In this document: piece after piece, positions 24,808-33,578 of the stretch
How the letters are laid out: each line of letters starts with the position of its first letter
Numbering within the stretch: position 1 is the stretch's first letter
Source of the DNA: a virus
Direction: 5' to 3' (one strand)
IMG/VR virus record: IMGVR_UViG_3300032046_005540
Coordinates: 104,268-168,267 of that record
Length of the DNA: 64,000 nt
Program-made: the position numbers and the translations under genes
The notes under the pieces: model-generated
Seen by the model: only the letters and a program-made list of their open reading frames with translations
Databases searched by the model: none
Told to the model about the DNA's origin: nothing

Positions 24808-25505
24808 ATTTTTCCCAAAACTTCAATTTCTTTTAAATCTTTTATAACAATCAATTTTAAATCTTTATATCCATATTCATTTAACAATTTTCTTCTTTTT
24901 GTATAATACTGTTTATCAGTTAATTTAAAATCAAATGAATGAAATTCAACTACAATTTTATCATTTATTAAAAAATCAAACCTATTTAAAAAATTATGTT
25001 TAACTTTAAAACCTAATTCTTTTAGTTTTATATAACAATCTTTTTCTGATAAAGAAGGGAAAAATTCATTGTCATAATAACATTTCTTACCATGACTATT
25101 TCTTAATGAGCGTTGGATAGCTTCTGGAGTACTATATATAAAATTTTCTCTTTTTTTCAATGTATCACTAATTTTCTTTTTTGTTTTTTCAGAATGGGGA
25201 ATATCTTTATTCCAAGAAGATATGCCTATATGAGATTTGCTCATATTTCTTTTCCATTCTTTAGAAAAAGGAGGACGTTTTTTACCTTTTCTTGACTTAC
25301 TTATTTTTTCTCTAACTTCTGGTCTTTTTGCCGGATTATTTTCACCAACAAGTTTTCCTTTATTCTTTTTACTTATTTTCATTTTTGTTTTATTAGAATG
25401 ATGTTCCCCATAAAAAGGATTTCTTACACCTTTGTGAGAACAAACAGCACATCTCTTAGCTAATCTACTAATTTCTTTTTCACAATCAATACAATAATTT
25501 TTCAT
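24801..25505 (-). CDS. Putative homing endonuclease, zinc ribbon plus NUMOD, second type
   Basis: The 234-residue protein has a zinc ribbon (CIDC at 5-8, CAVC at 19-22) and repeated NUMOD3-like modules (RNPFYGEHHSNKTKMKISKK, GENNPAKRPEVREKISKS, WNKDIPHSEKTKKKIS). Its C-terminal domain is different from the EDxHD group. It shows FPSLSEKDCYIKLKELGF, FDFLINDKIVVEFHSFD and LKLIVIKDLKEI, suggesting a PD-(D/E)xK-like or Vsr-like active site (E, D, E-x-H). A close relative is encoded at 55644-56204. It lies between a glycosyltransferase and a methyltransferase gene, overlapping the latter's start by 7 nt. Confidence 0.7.
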   Translation of the reverse strand: MKNYCIDCEKEISRLAKRCAVCSHKGVRNPFYGEHHSNKTKMKISKKNKGKLVGENNPAKRPEVREKISKSRKGKKRPPFSKEWKRNMSKSHIGISSWNKDIPHSEKTKKKISDTLKKRENFIYSTPEAIQRSLRNSHGKKCYYDNEFFPSLSEKDCYIKLKELGFKVKHNFLNRFDFLINDKIVVEFHSFDFKLTDKQYYTKRRKLLNEYGYKDLKLIVIKDLKEIEVLGKIC

Positions 25506-25506
25506 A

Positions 25507-26448
25507 TTATATTTTTTCTAAAAGCTTTACAACTTTATTATTATTATTTTCCATCACTGAAACTGCTATATTCTTTGATAAGATACACAAATCTTTATAC
25601 AAAATAGAATCAAAATAAATTTTTTTGATCTTCTCTCCTATTAAAATAGGGTTATCAAGATTTTCAATAAAACAAAACTTTTTTAAAGTAGAATCTTCAA
25701 CATACCAAGATATACTAGGACTAACAACTGAAGGAATACTCAACATTGCAAGTTCCCAAGTCGAATAATTAAAACTTTCGCTAAACGAAATCTGTATTCC
25801 CAATCTTACAGTATTCATTAAATCTAAAAGTTGTTGCCTTTGTAATCTTGGGTATAACGTAATATTCTTCATATCAAATAAATTTGCAAAAAATTGGCAC
25901 ATTTGAACTTTTTCTTGTCCTGTTATAACAAAAGGATCTTCAACGCTTGAATATTTTATTGCTCCAAACATTGTTGCTAAATTTTTATGTTTATCTGAAG
26001 TCCCAAAAAAACAAATACTTTTCCTATCTTCTACATTAAAACTATTTTTTGGTTGCAAATCCCATTGTAAAGCAGGAGGTAAATAAATAATTTTTTCATT
26101 TTTAAAAAGATAAGTTAGCCTTTCTGAAAGTAAAAATATATAATCAATATCTCCACTTTTTAACATATTCTTATATCTTAACAAAGCATCCAAATCCCCA
26201 TTCAAACTTGAAGGAACCACATGAGCCTGAGCTAAAGGAGAACAAAAAAGAACTCCTATTTTCCTTCCTTTCTTCCTTAATCTCAATAAATCAATTTCTC
26301 CAATACCACAAGAAATAATCAAATCTCCATCTTGATCTTGGAGTTGTTCCCAAGGAATATGTTTAGTTTTCCCAGTAACTTCTAAATGTTTTAAGGCCCA
26401 ATAAGCACCAGTATCTTGCCATGCTTGAGGGCAGGTTGTAATTATCAT
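25507..26448 (-). CDS. Glycosyltransferase-like protein, paralogue of 21645-22577
   Basis: The 313-residue protein shares LFCSPLA, DYIFLL, IYLPPAL, QISFSESFNYSTWELAMLSIPSVVSPS and WYVEDS with the protein at 21645-22577, at equivalent places. The N-terminus (IITTCPQAWQDTGAYWALKHL) is shorter. The C-terminal half has a GT-B look, with CFFGTSDKHKNLATMFGA binding region and the SESF-x-Y-x3-E site. A homing endonuclease gene starts one base after its stop, so it is again adjacent to a selfish gene. Donor and acceptor are unknown. Confidence 0.65.
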   Translation of the reverse strand: MIITTCPQAWQDTGAYWALKHLEVTGKTKHIPWEQLQDQDGDLIISCGIGEIDLLRLRKKGRKIGVLFCSPLAQAHVVPSSLNGDLDALLRYKNMLKSGDIDYIFLLSERLTYLFKNEKIIYLPPALQWDLQPKNSFNVEDRKSICFFGTSDKHKNLATMFGAIKYSSVEDPFVITGQEKVQMCQFFANLFDMKNITLYPRLQRQQLLDLMNTVRLGIQISFSESFNYSTWELAMLSIPSVVSPSISWYVEDSTLKKFCFIENLDNPILIGEKIKKIYFDSILYKDLCILSKNIAVSVMENNNNKVVKLLEKI

Positions 26449-26462
26449 ATTTTTTTACTATT

Positions 26463-26642
26463 TTAACTGCTCAAAGCAATTAGTTCACAAAGTTCGTCTA
26501 TGTTTTCTCTTATTTTTCTAATTTCTTCTTTAATCAATCCCCTTATATCTGGTTCTTTATAGGGTAATCCTTCTGTATACAACTCAATTTCTTGAATATT
26601 AAGTTGCAATTTTGTTATTAACATCCCAAATTTAGATATCAT
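26463..26642 (-). CDS. Small helical protein, 59 aa
   Basis: The frame from the ATG at 26642 (preceded by AAAAGGAGAT) to TAA at 26463 encodes 59 residues. It has a hydrophobic-polar helix pattern (MLITKLQLNIQEIELY, then LIKEEIRKIRENIDELCELI). The second helix looks like a coiled coil. It overlaps the preceding gene by 11 nt. No family is recognised; a small adaptor role is possible. Confidence 0.5.
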   Translation of the reverse strand: MISKFGMLITKLQLNIQEIELYTEGLPYKEPDIRGLIKEEIRKIRENIDELCELIALSS

Positions 26643-26979
26643 TATTATCTCCTTTTGGTCCTTTATAATATGTCCCTATCTTTTTTCTATATGCTTTTAC
26701 TCTCCTATATAAAACTTTTGAAAGTTCTTCTGCCTGTTCAGCATTTAACAAAATTTCATCGAAACTAAGTTCAGGTGTTTTCCATCCTTTAATATATTGC
26801 CAACATCTTTTTACCCTTTGCCACAAATTAGCAGGATCACTATATTGAATTTCAAAATAAAATACATCATCATTTTCATAAAATTTTTTATCTACACGAA
26901 CAACCATTTTATCTTCACATCCGGCACACGAACAGTATAATTCAAGTAGATCATCATAATAAGGTTTTATGGTTTTCAT
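26632..26979 (-). CDS. Hypothetical protein, 115 aa
   Basis: The protein has a Cys-rich start (YCSCAGCEDK, residues 15-24) that could bind zinc, then a beta-rich segment (MVVRVDKKFYENDDVFYFEIQY). Helices with Trp-rich ends (LWQRVKRCWQYIKGW) follow and a helix EQAEELSKVLYRRVKAY. This plan occurs in small uncharacterised phage proteins, but I know no function. It lies between two glycosyltransferase genes, close to a short helical gene, and could be a regulatory insertion. Confidence 0.5.
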   Translation of the reverse strand: MKTIKPYYDDLLELYCSCAGCEDKMVVRVDKKFYENDDVFYFEIQYSDPANLWQRVKRCWQYIKGWKTPELSFDEILLNAEQAEELSKVLYRRVKAYRKKIGTYYKGPKGDNNDI

Positions 26980-26992
26980 AAAGTCTCCTAAT

Positions 26993-27937
26993 TCAATTTA
27001 TAACTTTTTCAAAAATTTGTTTCCATTTATAAATAAATCGTTCAGGGGGAAATACTTCTTTAACAAGTTGTTTTCCTCTTTGCCCAATTTTTTTTGCTCT
27101 CTCTGGATTTTCTAGTAACTCAATTATCTTTTTTCTTAAATCAGTAGCATTATTTGAAGTTAAAGCATTTATTCCATCTTTTAACAACAAATGCATTTCG
27201 CAACAATCTGTTGAAACTACGGGTGCACCAACTGCCATTGCCTCTAGCAAACTCATAGGAATGGGGGAGGCTGTGGCGGAATTAAAGTAAGCCCCAGCTT
27301 TTACTAATAGCTTTTTTATTTCATCATTGGGCATTAATCCTTTACAAGCCTCCCCTATATTTTCATTACTATAACCATAAACTCTAACATCTTTTAATCC
27401 CCAAGTTGAATTAACCCAAAGTAAATAACCACAACACCAATCTCTGTTTGGAAATTCGTTGCAAACAGTTATTATTGACTTTTCTCCTCCTTCATAATTT
27501 GGAAATTCATTTACATCTATTGCATGATAAATTACAGAATTTTTATCATCCTCTTTCATTCCCCAAGCTTGCATACTTGATTTTGTTATAAAAATAGTAT
27601 GATCAATAAATTTCTCTCTGTTTTCTTTCCAAGTATTCACATTCCAATCGTTATATGGCCAAGTATGCTCTGTAAAAACTCTTGGAATTAATTGAAAACC
27701 TTCCTCATAAGAAGAAATAATAGTTGGATGACGATGAATAAGCATTAAATCAAAATCTTTTTGTTTATCTAAAGCTTCTTCTTTAGAAATCTCAAAAACA
27801 TTATTGGGTTTTGATACTTGTTCATCCCAACAAACTTTATTATTCTCATCTATAATATGATAAAATTCAACTTCTAGAATAGAAGCTAAATTCTTCTGAT
27901 ATGTAGAATGGGCGAAATGGGATAAAATTTTTAACAT
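26993..27937 (-). CDS. Glycosyltransferase, GT4-like
   Basis: The 314-residue protein has KILSHFAHSTYQKNLASIL at its start, FDLMLIHRHPT, HTIFITKSSMQAW, SVIYHAIDVNEFP and a C-terminal lobe with GAYFNSATASPIPMSLLEAMAVGAPVVSTD. The last block is the GT4 nucleotide-sugar site (Ser where the first Glu usually is, Glu in LLEAM). The end, ERAKKIGQRGKQLV, is a typical terminal helix. It follows the next gene with a 3-base gap. The substrate is unknown. Confidence 0.75.
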   Translation of the reverse strand: MLKILSHFAHSTYQKNLASILEVEFYHIIDENNKVCWDEQVSKPNNVFEISKEEALDKQKDFDLMLIHRHPTIISSYEEGFQLIPRVFTEHTWPYNDWNVNTWKENREKFIDHTIFITKSSMQAWGMKEDDKNSVIYHAIDVNEFPNYEGGEKSIITVCNEFPNRDWCCGYLLWVNSTWGLKDVRVYGYSNENIGEACKGLMPNDEIKKLLVKAGAYFNSATASPIPMSLLEAMAVGAPVVSTDCCEMHLLLKDGINALTSNNATDLRKKIIELLENPERAKKIGQRGKQLVKEVFPPERFIYKWKQIFEKVIN

Positions 27938-27940
27938 TAT

Positions 27941-29095
27941 TTATATATTCTCCAAAAACAAATTTAATCTCTCAGCACTTTCTGTCCAAGTCAATTTTCT
28001 ATCTATAAGTTCTTGTCTTTGCTCCAATGCTTTTTCTTTAGCCATTTCATTCTTTTCAAATGAACGAACCATTACTCTCTCAAACTCTTGCCAGTCAGGA
28101 ATTGTAATTTGTTGTGGCGGCTCGTAGACGTGTTGCCAGAAAAGTTCTCTACGTAATTGTTCCCATTTATAGTTTAAAATAACAGTTTTCTCTGGATTTA
28201 AATATGTATCAGGAGCAGTTCCTCCAGTTGTAATTATAGGTAACCCACTTGCTATTGCTTCTATAATAGGCATTCCAAAAGCTTCTCCTGAACTTGGCAA
28301 AATAAACACATCAGCATTATGATACAATTTACTCATATCTTCTGGTGTTAATGCCCCATGAACTAAATAAACTTTAGGCCCCTCCCCCAAACCTAATCCA
28401 GCGTGATTTCTTACAGCATTTATTTTTTCAATACATTGAATTTTATCAATAGTCCCAGCACCTTTTCCATATACTTTTAAAATTAAACCAACATCTTTAT
28501 TAGTTCTAAATGTTTTAAGAAAAGATAAAATCATTTGAGATATATTTTTACGATCTCCAGGAGTCCATTGACCAATACTTAAAAAATTAAATTTTGTAGA
28601 AATTTCTTCTTTTGGAAGTAAAGGTTGTTTATCTAAAGTATACATATCAAAATCAACTCCAAATGGAATTGTAGTAATAGGAACCTTAACACCACTTTCC
28701 ATAAATGTCTTTACATTAAAAGGTGTAGGAACTATACATCCATCTAAACGATTTAAAATATAAGCCCAAGTTGGAGTAATTTTATCAGTTTCCAGCATAG
28801 TAAATCCAAAATATTTTTTATAATTATGAGGCCATTGAAATTCAATAGGAATAGACATATGAATAAGAATACTTTCTTCAGGAGGGTATTCTTTTCTTCG
28901 TAGGAGATCAAGAATTTCACGATCTTCAGGAGATAATTCAATATCTCCAGCAGTTAACCATTGAAGATTTTGTAAAGCAATATCGTAGGAATCTTTGTAT
29001 TTTTTATAAAAAGCTAAAATCAAACTTCTACTTACTGAACCATACCCTGAAAAATTATCTACAGTGGCTCTAAACACTACTTTCTTTTTATTCAT
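27941..29095 (-). CDS. Glycosyltransferase family 4
   Basis: The 384-residue protein is a clear GT4 member: FRATVDNFSGYGSVSRSL at the start, the FNFLSIGQWTPGDRKNISQMI block, VYLVHGALTPEDMSKLYHNADVFILPSSGEAFGMPIIEAIASGLPIIT with complete E-x7-E (E in GEAF, E in IIEA), and a C-terminal helix. Residues 60-100 hold VLIHMSIPIEFQWPHNYKKYFGFTMLETD, a pattern seen in GT4 sugar transferases for glycoprotein or polysaccharide. The sequence is the most canonical of the set. A 43-residue gene lies just upstream. Confidence 0.85.
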   Translation of the reverse strand: MNKKKVVFRATVDNFSGYGSVSRSLILAFYKKYKDSYDIALQNLQWLTAGDIELSPEDREILDLLRRKEYPPEESILIHMSIPIEFQWPHNYKKYFGFTMLETDKITPTWAYILNRLDGCIVPTPFNVKTFMESGVKVPITTIPFGVDFDMYTLDKQPLLPKEEISTKFNFLSIGQWTPGDRKNISQMILSFLKTFRTNKDVGLILKVYGKGAGTIDKIQCIEKINAVRNHAGLGLGEGPKVYLVHGALTPEDMSKLYHNADVFILPSSGEAFGMPIIEAIASGLPIITTGGTAPDTYLNPEKTVILNYKWEQLRRELFWQHVYEPPQQITIPDWQEFERVMVRSFEKNEMAKEKALEQRQELIDRKLTWTESAERLNLFLENI

Positions 29096-29122
29096 CTATA
29101 CTCTCCTTCTTCTATTTCTTTT

Positions 29123-29254
29123 CTAAAGACAATGAACATATCTAACTACAATTTTCTTTGGGCTAATTTTTATTAGTCCCTTTTTGTTTAATATTAATGT
29201 ATTTCTAATTTCTATTCTACCCAAATCACGGTCAATTATTATATTAGATCTCAT
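29123..29254 (-). CDS. Small basic beta-rich protein, 43 aa
   Basis: An open frame from ATG at 29254 (AAAGGAATTAAA upstream) to TAG at 29123 encodes a 43-residue product with three alternating strand-like segments (NIIIDRDLGRIEIRN, TLILNKKGLIKI, KKIVVRYV). The regular pattern suggests a small folded beta protein. It fills the gap between two glycosyltransferase genes. No function is known, and evidence beyond reading frame and ribosome binding site is thin. Confidence 0.45.
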   Translation of the reverse strand: MRSNIIIDRDLGRIEIRNTLILNKKGLIKISPKKIVVRYVHCL

Positions 29255-29270
29255 TTTAATTCCTTTCTTT

Positions 29271-30488
29271 TTATTTTGTTTCTGGAATTGTGGTAATTGT
29301 GTATTGAGGATATTTTTTCCAACTTACTACAGTTTCTTTCAAAACATTTTCAATATTTTCAACCATCTTCTCTGAAGAATAATTATCAACAATATGTTGT
29401 CTACATTTAGATGCCTTATCTTTTAACAATTCCTTATTAGAATAAGCTTCCTCTAAAGCTTCTAATACATCTTCATCCGATACAAATCTTTGATCAATAT
29501 AAGGAACTTGTTGACTACCAAATTGACTAATAACTTTAGGTTTAACTAACCAACCATTTTCTTCTGTAATTATTCCACCAGATCCAGCGGTCTCTGCGGC
29601 TATACATGGCGTTCCACAAGCCATAGATTCAGCTAAAGGTAATCCAAAACCTTCTGCATATGCAATGTTTATACTTATATCAAACATATTATATAAATGA
29701 GTTAAAAAAGTATCATCCTGACCTCTTGGTTCACTCACCGCAACTGGAAGATCTGGATATAATGTATTTCGAAGATATAACAAATTAGTTCCTTCAGGAT
29801 CAAAAGGACTTGAATGCAAAAACAATAAAACATCTTTTTTATCTTTTGCAAATTTTGAAAATATTCTATAAAGATCTAATATTCTTTTACGTAAAATATT
29901 TCTTCCTACATATCCAACTATAAATTTAAAATCTACAAGTTGAGGTTGATTTTTAAAAATCTCTTTTTTAAAATTAGAAACTGTTTCCTCTGGAAGAATT
30001 TTAAACACTTCAGTATTTACTCCCATAGGAGCATAAAAAATAGGGGTATCTTTATAATTATTGATTAGTAATTCATAAATAAATTTAGATCCGGCGGCAA
30101 TTGCATCTGTAGAACGGTAAAATATAGTATTAAATTTAGGAAAAGGTTGATCATCCCATAAATGATAGAAAACTAAAGGGCAAGCATTACGAATTTCATT
30201 ATCAATTTCAAAAACATGAGTTAAATGTCTTGGATCCGAATTTATAATCATTACATCTGGTTTATGTTCTTTTAAAACAAAACGGATATCATTAATGTTC
30301 GCATAATTATAAACAGAGTAAAGCACCATCCCATTCCAAGGATATGCTTTAAAAGGTCCTGGATTTATAGAACCTGCAAGTATAATAATTTGATGACCTT
30401 TTGCTCTTAAACCTGTTAACAAATCTTTTCCTACTTTACCATAACCAGTTGGAATTGTAGGGGAATCAGAAAGGTATAAAATCTTCAC
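29271..30488 (-). CDS. Glycosyltransferase family 4 with a GTG start
   Basis: The start is GTG at 30488, placed 6 bases after AAAGGAGGC. The 405-residue protein has KILYLSDSPTIPTGYGKVGKDLL at its start, DVMIINSDPRH, FKFIVGYVGRNILRKRILDL and a C-terminal DISINIAYAEGFGLPLAESMACGTPCIA with both Glu of the GT4 E-x7-E motif. It is the first gene of the glycan island, directly after the fibre genes with an 88-base gap that holds no clear terminator. The alternative start codon may lower its expression. Donor and acceptor are unknown. Confidence 0.85.
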   Translation of the reverse strand: MKILYLSDSPTIPTGYGKVGKDLLTGLRAKGHQIIILAGSINPGPFKAYPWNGMVLYSVYNYANINDIRFVLKEHKPDVMIINSDPRHLTHVFEIDNEIRNACPLVFYHLWDDQPFPKFNTIFYRSTDAIAAGSKFIYELLINNYKDTPIFYAPMGVNTEVFKILPEETVSNFKKEIFKNQPQLVDFKFIVGYVGRNILRKRILDLYRIFSKFAKDKKDVLLFLHSSPFDPEGTNLLYLRNTLYPDLPVAVSEPRGQDDTFLTHLYNMFDISINIAYAEGFGLPLAESMACGTPCIAAETAGSGGIITEENGWLVKPKVISQFGSQQVPYIDQRFVSDEDVLEALEEAYSNKELLKDKASKCRQHIVDNYSSEKMVENIENVLKETVVSWKKYPQYTITTIPETK

Positions 30489-30576
30489 TAAAGCCTCCTT
30501 TGACTTTAATTAACTTTATTTTAAAAATACTCCATCACTATTAAATACAATTCAAAACCTCTATTTTAACAAAATT

Positions 30577-31488
30577 TTATGTTACATGAATGATAACACC
30601 ACCAACAGAAGTAGAACCTCCTACAATTGTATAAATTCTAATAAAATACAAAGAAGTAACGGATAATGTAGATATAGGAAGAAGTAAATCATAAAAACCA
30701 CTACCTGCTGGAAAACTTGTAGAAGTTGTAAGAACTACACTTTCTGTTAATGAATTAAGAATATCAACTTGAAGAGTTCCCGGAGCAACAGCAGTCAAAA
30801 CATAAAATCTTACAGTCATAAGAGTACTATCTGCTGAATGTTTATATGCTATTTCAGCTTTCTTTCGTGTTCCACTATTATCAACCCAATACATAGGCCA
30901 AGCCATATTATTTAAAACAGTGCCTGCTTGACGATCTTTATTCCAAGCTTCATCAACTATTGGAATCGCAACTAATTGAGATCTTAATAACAAAAGAGGA
31001 CGTTGATCTGCGCCTAAATAAGATAAACATATTCCTCCACTTTCATCACTAGGAGCAGAACCTTCTCTAAGAATTCTATAACTATCATATGCTCTAGTAT
31101 AATGAAAGGCTCCACTATCATCATTTTCAGAAATACTATATTGCACATCATAATAAATATTTACATAATCTCCAGAACCACTTGCTGTTTTTGAAGGCCA
31201 AGCTGGATGATAGTAAGGATCAGTAGCAATACTACCACTTGCAGTTATACTATCTGGAACATATATTATTCTCCCATATTTATCAATAGCAATTCCTGAA
31301 TTAACAACACTTCCACTAACTTGTAAATCATTATAGGATAAAGAAGGTATTGCAACTCCAGGCTGTTCTATAAGAGCAGCTAAAGTATCCCTAAATAATC
31401 TAATTTTTGAATATTCTATATTATTAAGATCCTGTTCAAAAACATTTTGATCTTCAAAAAATATACTTTTAAAACCATTGTAAGACAT
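30577..31488 (-). CDS. Tail fibre-type protein, paralogue 3
   Basis: The start at 31488 is preferred (GTGGAGGGTATA upstream); the frame extends to 31506 inside the upstream gene. The 303-residue protein shares a conserved N-terminal ~165 residues with the two upstream genes: FFEDQ, DLNNIEYSK, QPGVAI, DKYGRIIYVP, SGSIATDPYYHPAWP, YVNIYYD-QYSI-DD and YTRAYDSYRI. The C-terminal ~90 residues form a different beta sandwich (MTVRFYVLTAVAPGTLQVDIL and LTSLYFIRIY). Conserved anchor plus variable tip is the usual layout of phage adhesins or appendages. It is the last virion gene before the glycan island. Confidence 0.7.
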   Translation of the reverse strand: MSYNGFKSIFFEDQNVFEQDLNNIEYSKIRLFRDTLAALIEQPGVAIPSLSYNDLQVSGSVVNSGIAIDKYGRIIYVPDSITASGSIATDPYYHPAWPSKTASGSGDYVNIYYDVQYSISENDDSGAFHYTRAYDSYRILREGSAPSDESGGICLSYLGADQRPLLLLRSQLVAIPIVDEAWNKDRQAGTVLNNMAWPMYWVDNSGTRKKAEIAYKHSADSTLMTVRFYVLTAVAPGTLQVDILNSLTESVVLTTSTSFPAGSGFYDLLLPISTLSVTSLYFIRIYTIVGGSTSVGGVIIHVT

Positions 31489-31502
31489 TATACCCTCCAC
31501 AA

Positions 31503-32510
31503 TCAAATAACATCAATAACCATCTCTGAAATCATAGCAACATCTGTTGGATTAACATTTGCTAAAGATACGGTAACATCATATAATACATTAGATAGTA
31601 AAGTTGTAGGTAAATTAATAGAAAAAGAATAACTTCCAGCACCCGCAAAATTATAAGTATCAAAAACAGTAGCAATTATAACCTTAACACTTCCGGGATC
31701 AGAAGCTGCAGAAGCCGTAAAATGAATATTCACTTGTGCTTCTCCATAATATCTAAAAGATGTTCTTGCTTTTAAAATAAGAACTCCCGTGTCTGGTCCT
31801 AAATCTCCAGATTGCCATGCAATAGCAGCAAAAGAATTATTAGCAACATCTGTTGCAACAATTGATTTTCTAAAAATTTCCCTTGCTGGTGTAGTAAATG
31901 TTTGTATAGCACATAATAAAAGAGGTCGAATATCATTAATACTTCCACTACTTGGTATATCTCCATCAGTATTAATAGGAAAACTTGCTAAACATAAACC
32001 ACCACTATTTTCACTAGGTAAAACATTCTCAACAGAAATCCTATAACTATCATATTCCCTAGTATAAAAAGAGGTCCCTTCATCATTTGTTCCTGAAATA
32101 CCCTGTTGAGTTGTATAATAAATATTTACATAATATGTAGTAAGTTCTTCCGGTAATTGATTATGAGCAATATTTTGCCTATCTGGCCATGCTGGATGGT
32201 AATAAGGATCAGTATAAATACTACCACTTGCAGCAGTAGAACTAGGAACATAAATTAATCTACCAAATTTATCAACAGCATATCCAGGATTAATAGTAAA
32301 ATGTTTTGCATCAACATATTCTACTTTCAACGCAGACTCACTAAGAGAATGTATTGCTACTCCAGGTTGTATTATCATTGACTTAATAGAATTTCTAATA
32401 GTTTCAAGTTTTGTATATTCTATATTATTAAGATCTTGAGAATACATTAGTTGATCGTCAAAGAATTTACTTCCAGCACCTCTATAAAGATCAGTAATAG
32501 TTAATACCAT
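31503..32510 (-). CDS. Tail fibre-type protein, paralogue 2
   Basis: The 335-residue protein has the shared N-terminal module with FFDDQLMYSQDLNNIEY, IQPGVAIHSLSESALKV, NPGYAVDKFGRLIYVP, GSIYTDPYYHPAWP, YYVNIYYTTQQGI and FYTREYDSYRISVE. It has a variable C-terminal beta sandwich (RSSFRYYGE-like strands and a NVLYDVTVSL end). It is closer to paralogue 1 upstream than to paralogue 3 in the LKVEYVDAKHFTINPG block. Virion location is inferred from the position after baseplate J and gpI-like genes. Receptor specificity is unknown. Confidence 0.7.
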   Translation of the reverse strand: MVLTITDLYRGAGSKFFDDQLMYSQDLNNIEYTKLETIRNSIKSMIIQPGVAIHSLSESALKVEYVDAKHFTINPGYAVDKFGRLIYVPSSTAASGSIYTDPYYHPAWPDRQNIAHNQLPEELTTYYVNIYYTTQQGISGTNDEGTSFYTREYDSYRISVENVLPSENSGGLCLASFPINTDGDIPSSGSINDIRPLLLCAIQTFTTPAREIFRKSIVATDVANNSFAAIAWQSGDLGPDTGVLILKARTSFRYYGEAQVNIHFTASAASDPGSVKVIIATVFDTYNFAGAGSYSFSINLPTTLLSNVLYDVTVSLANVNPTDVAMISEMVIDVI

Positions 32511-32519
32511 TTTTCCTCC

Positions 32520-33566
32520 TCAATCTACATCAATAACAAGATCTCTTACATAAAAAGTTCCCGCATACGTAAAAGTTCGCATCCAAATTTCTACAGAATA
32601 CAAAGTACTTGGAGTTAATCCAGAAACATCTAAAGAAAAATCACATATCTGAGAATTAACAATAACATTATAAGAACCCGAAGTCATTAAAATATGTCCT
32701 GGACTAGTATAAATATAAGCATAAACATATGCATTAGTTGAAGGTTGAGAATAACTTGGAACACAAAATCTAACATTCATTGCTGTTGATCCCGAACGAT
32801 GTTGATAACTAATATCAGCTTTTGTTTGATTATATGCAGTTGCAGTTGCTGCCCAATAATTATTACTAGCCAACGCATTTGCTAAATTAGTAGCTATTCG
32901 GGACAATGCAAAAACTCTTCGAGAACTTGGAACAGAACCACTCGCAGCTACATTTGAATATACTTCCAAAAGAGGTCTCATATCAGTAATTTCGCTAAAT
33001 CTAATATTACCACTATTATTTACTTCAAAACTACCTAAACATACTCCTAAACTTCCTGACCCAAAACTACTTGAAGTTCCAGCTTGAAAATCTTCACAAG
33101 CAATATAATAACTATCATAATCACGAGTATAATAAGATTCTCCTTCATCATCCGATTCAGTAATATCTTGTTGAGTGTTATAATAAATATTTACATAATA
33201 TCTTGTAGAAACACTTGGCACTTTGCTATGAGGTAAATTTTCTCTATCAGGATATTTTGGATGATACTCTGGATCGTCAATAGTATTTCCATATTGAGAA
33301 ACATCATTTGGAACATAAATTAATCTACCAAATTTATCTATTGCAAATCCTGGATTAACAGTAAAATGTTTAGAATCAACATATTCTACTTTCAAAGAGG
33401 AATCAGAAAGAGACTCGATAGCTACTCCAGGCTGTTTTATACAAGCAGCTAATGAATCTCGAATAGTTTTAAGTTTTGTATACTCAATGTTATCGAGATC
33501 TCTATGAATATAATTAACATATTGATCATTAAAAAATATACTTCCAGCACCTTCATATGATACCAT
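32520..33566 (-). CDS. Tail fibre-type protein, paralogue 1
   Basis: The 348-residue protein has FFNDQYVNYIHRDLDNIEYTKL, IKQPGVAIESLSDSSLKV, NPGFAIDKFGRLIYVP, DPEYHPKYPDRENLPHSKVP, YYVNIYYNTQQDI and YYTRDYDSYYIACED. The C-terminal ~130 residues form a different sandwich with many Ser and Gly. It is preceded by a good AAAGGAG site. Three such genes in tandem could build a heterotrimer or provide three alternative tips. The domain plan is clear; function is inference. Confidence 0.7.
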   Translation of the reverse strand: MVSYEGAGSIFFNDQYVNYIHRDLDNIEYTKLKTIRDSLAACIKQPGVAIESLSDSSLKVEYVDSKHFTVNPGFAIDKFGRLIYVPNDVSQYGNTIDDPEYHPKYPDRENLPHSKVPSVSTRYYVNIYYNTQQDITESDDEGESYYTRDYDSYYIACEDFQAGTSSSFGSGSLGVCLGSFEVNNSGNIRFSEITDMRPLLEVYSNVAASGSVPSSRRVFALSRIATNLANALASNNYWAATATAYNQTKADISYQHRSGSTAMNVRFCVPSYSQPSTNAYVYAYIYTSPGHILMTSGSYNVIVNSQICDFSLDVSGLTPSTLYSVEIWMRTFTYAGTFYVRDLVIDVD

Positions 33567-33578
33567 TTTTTAACTCCT

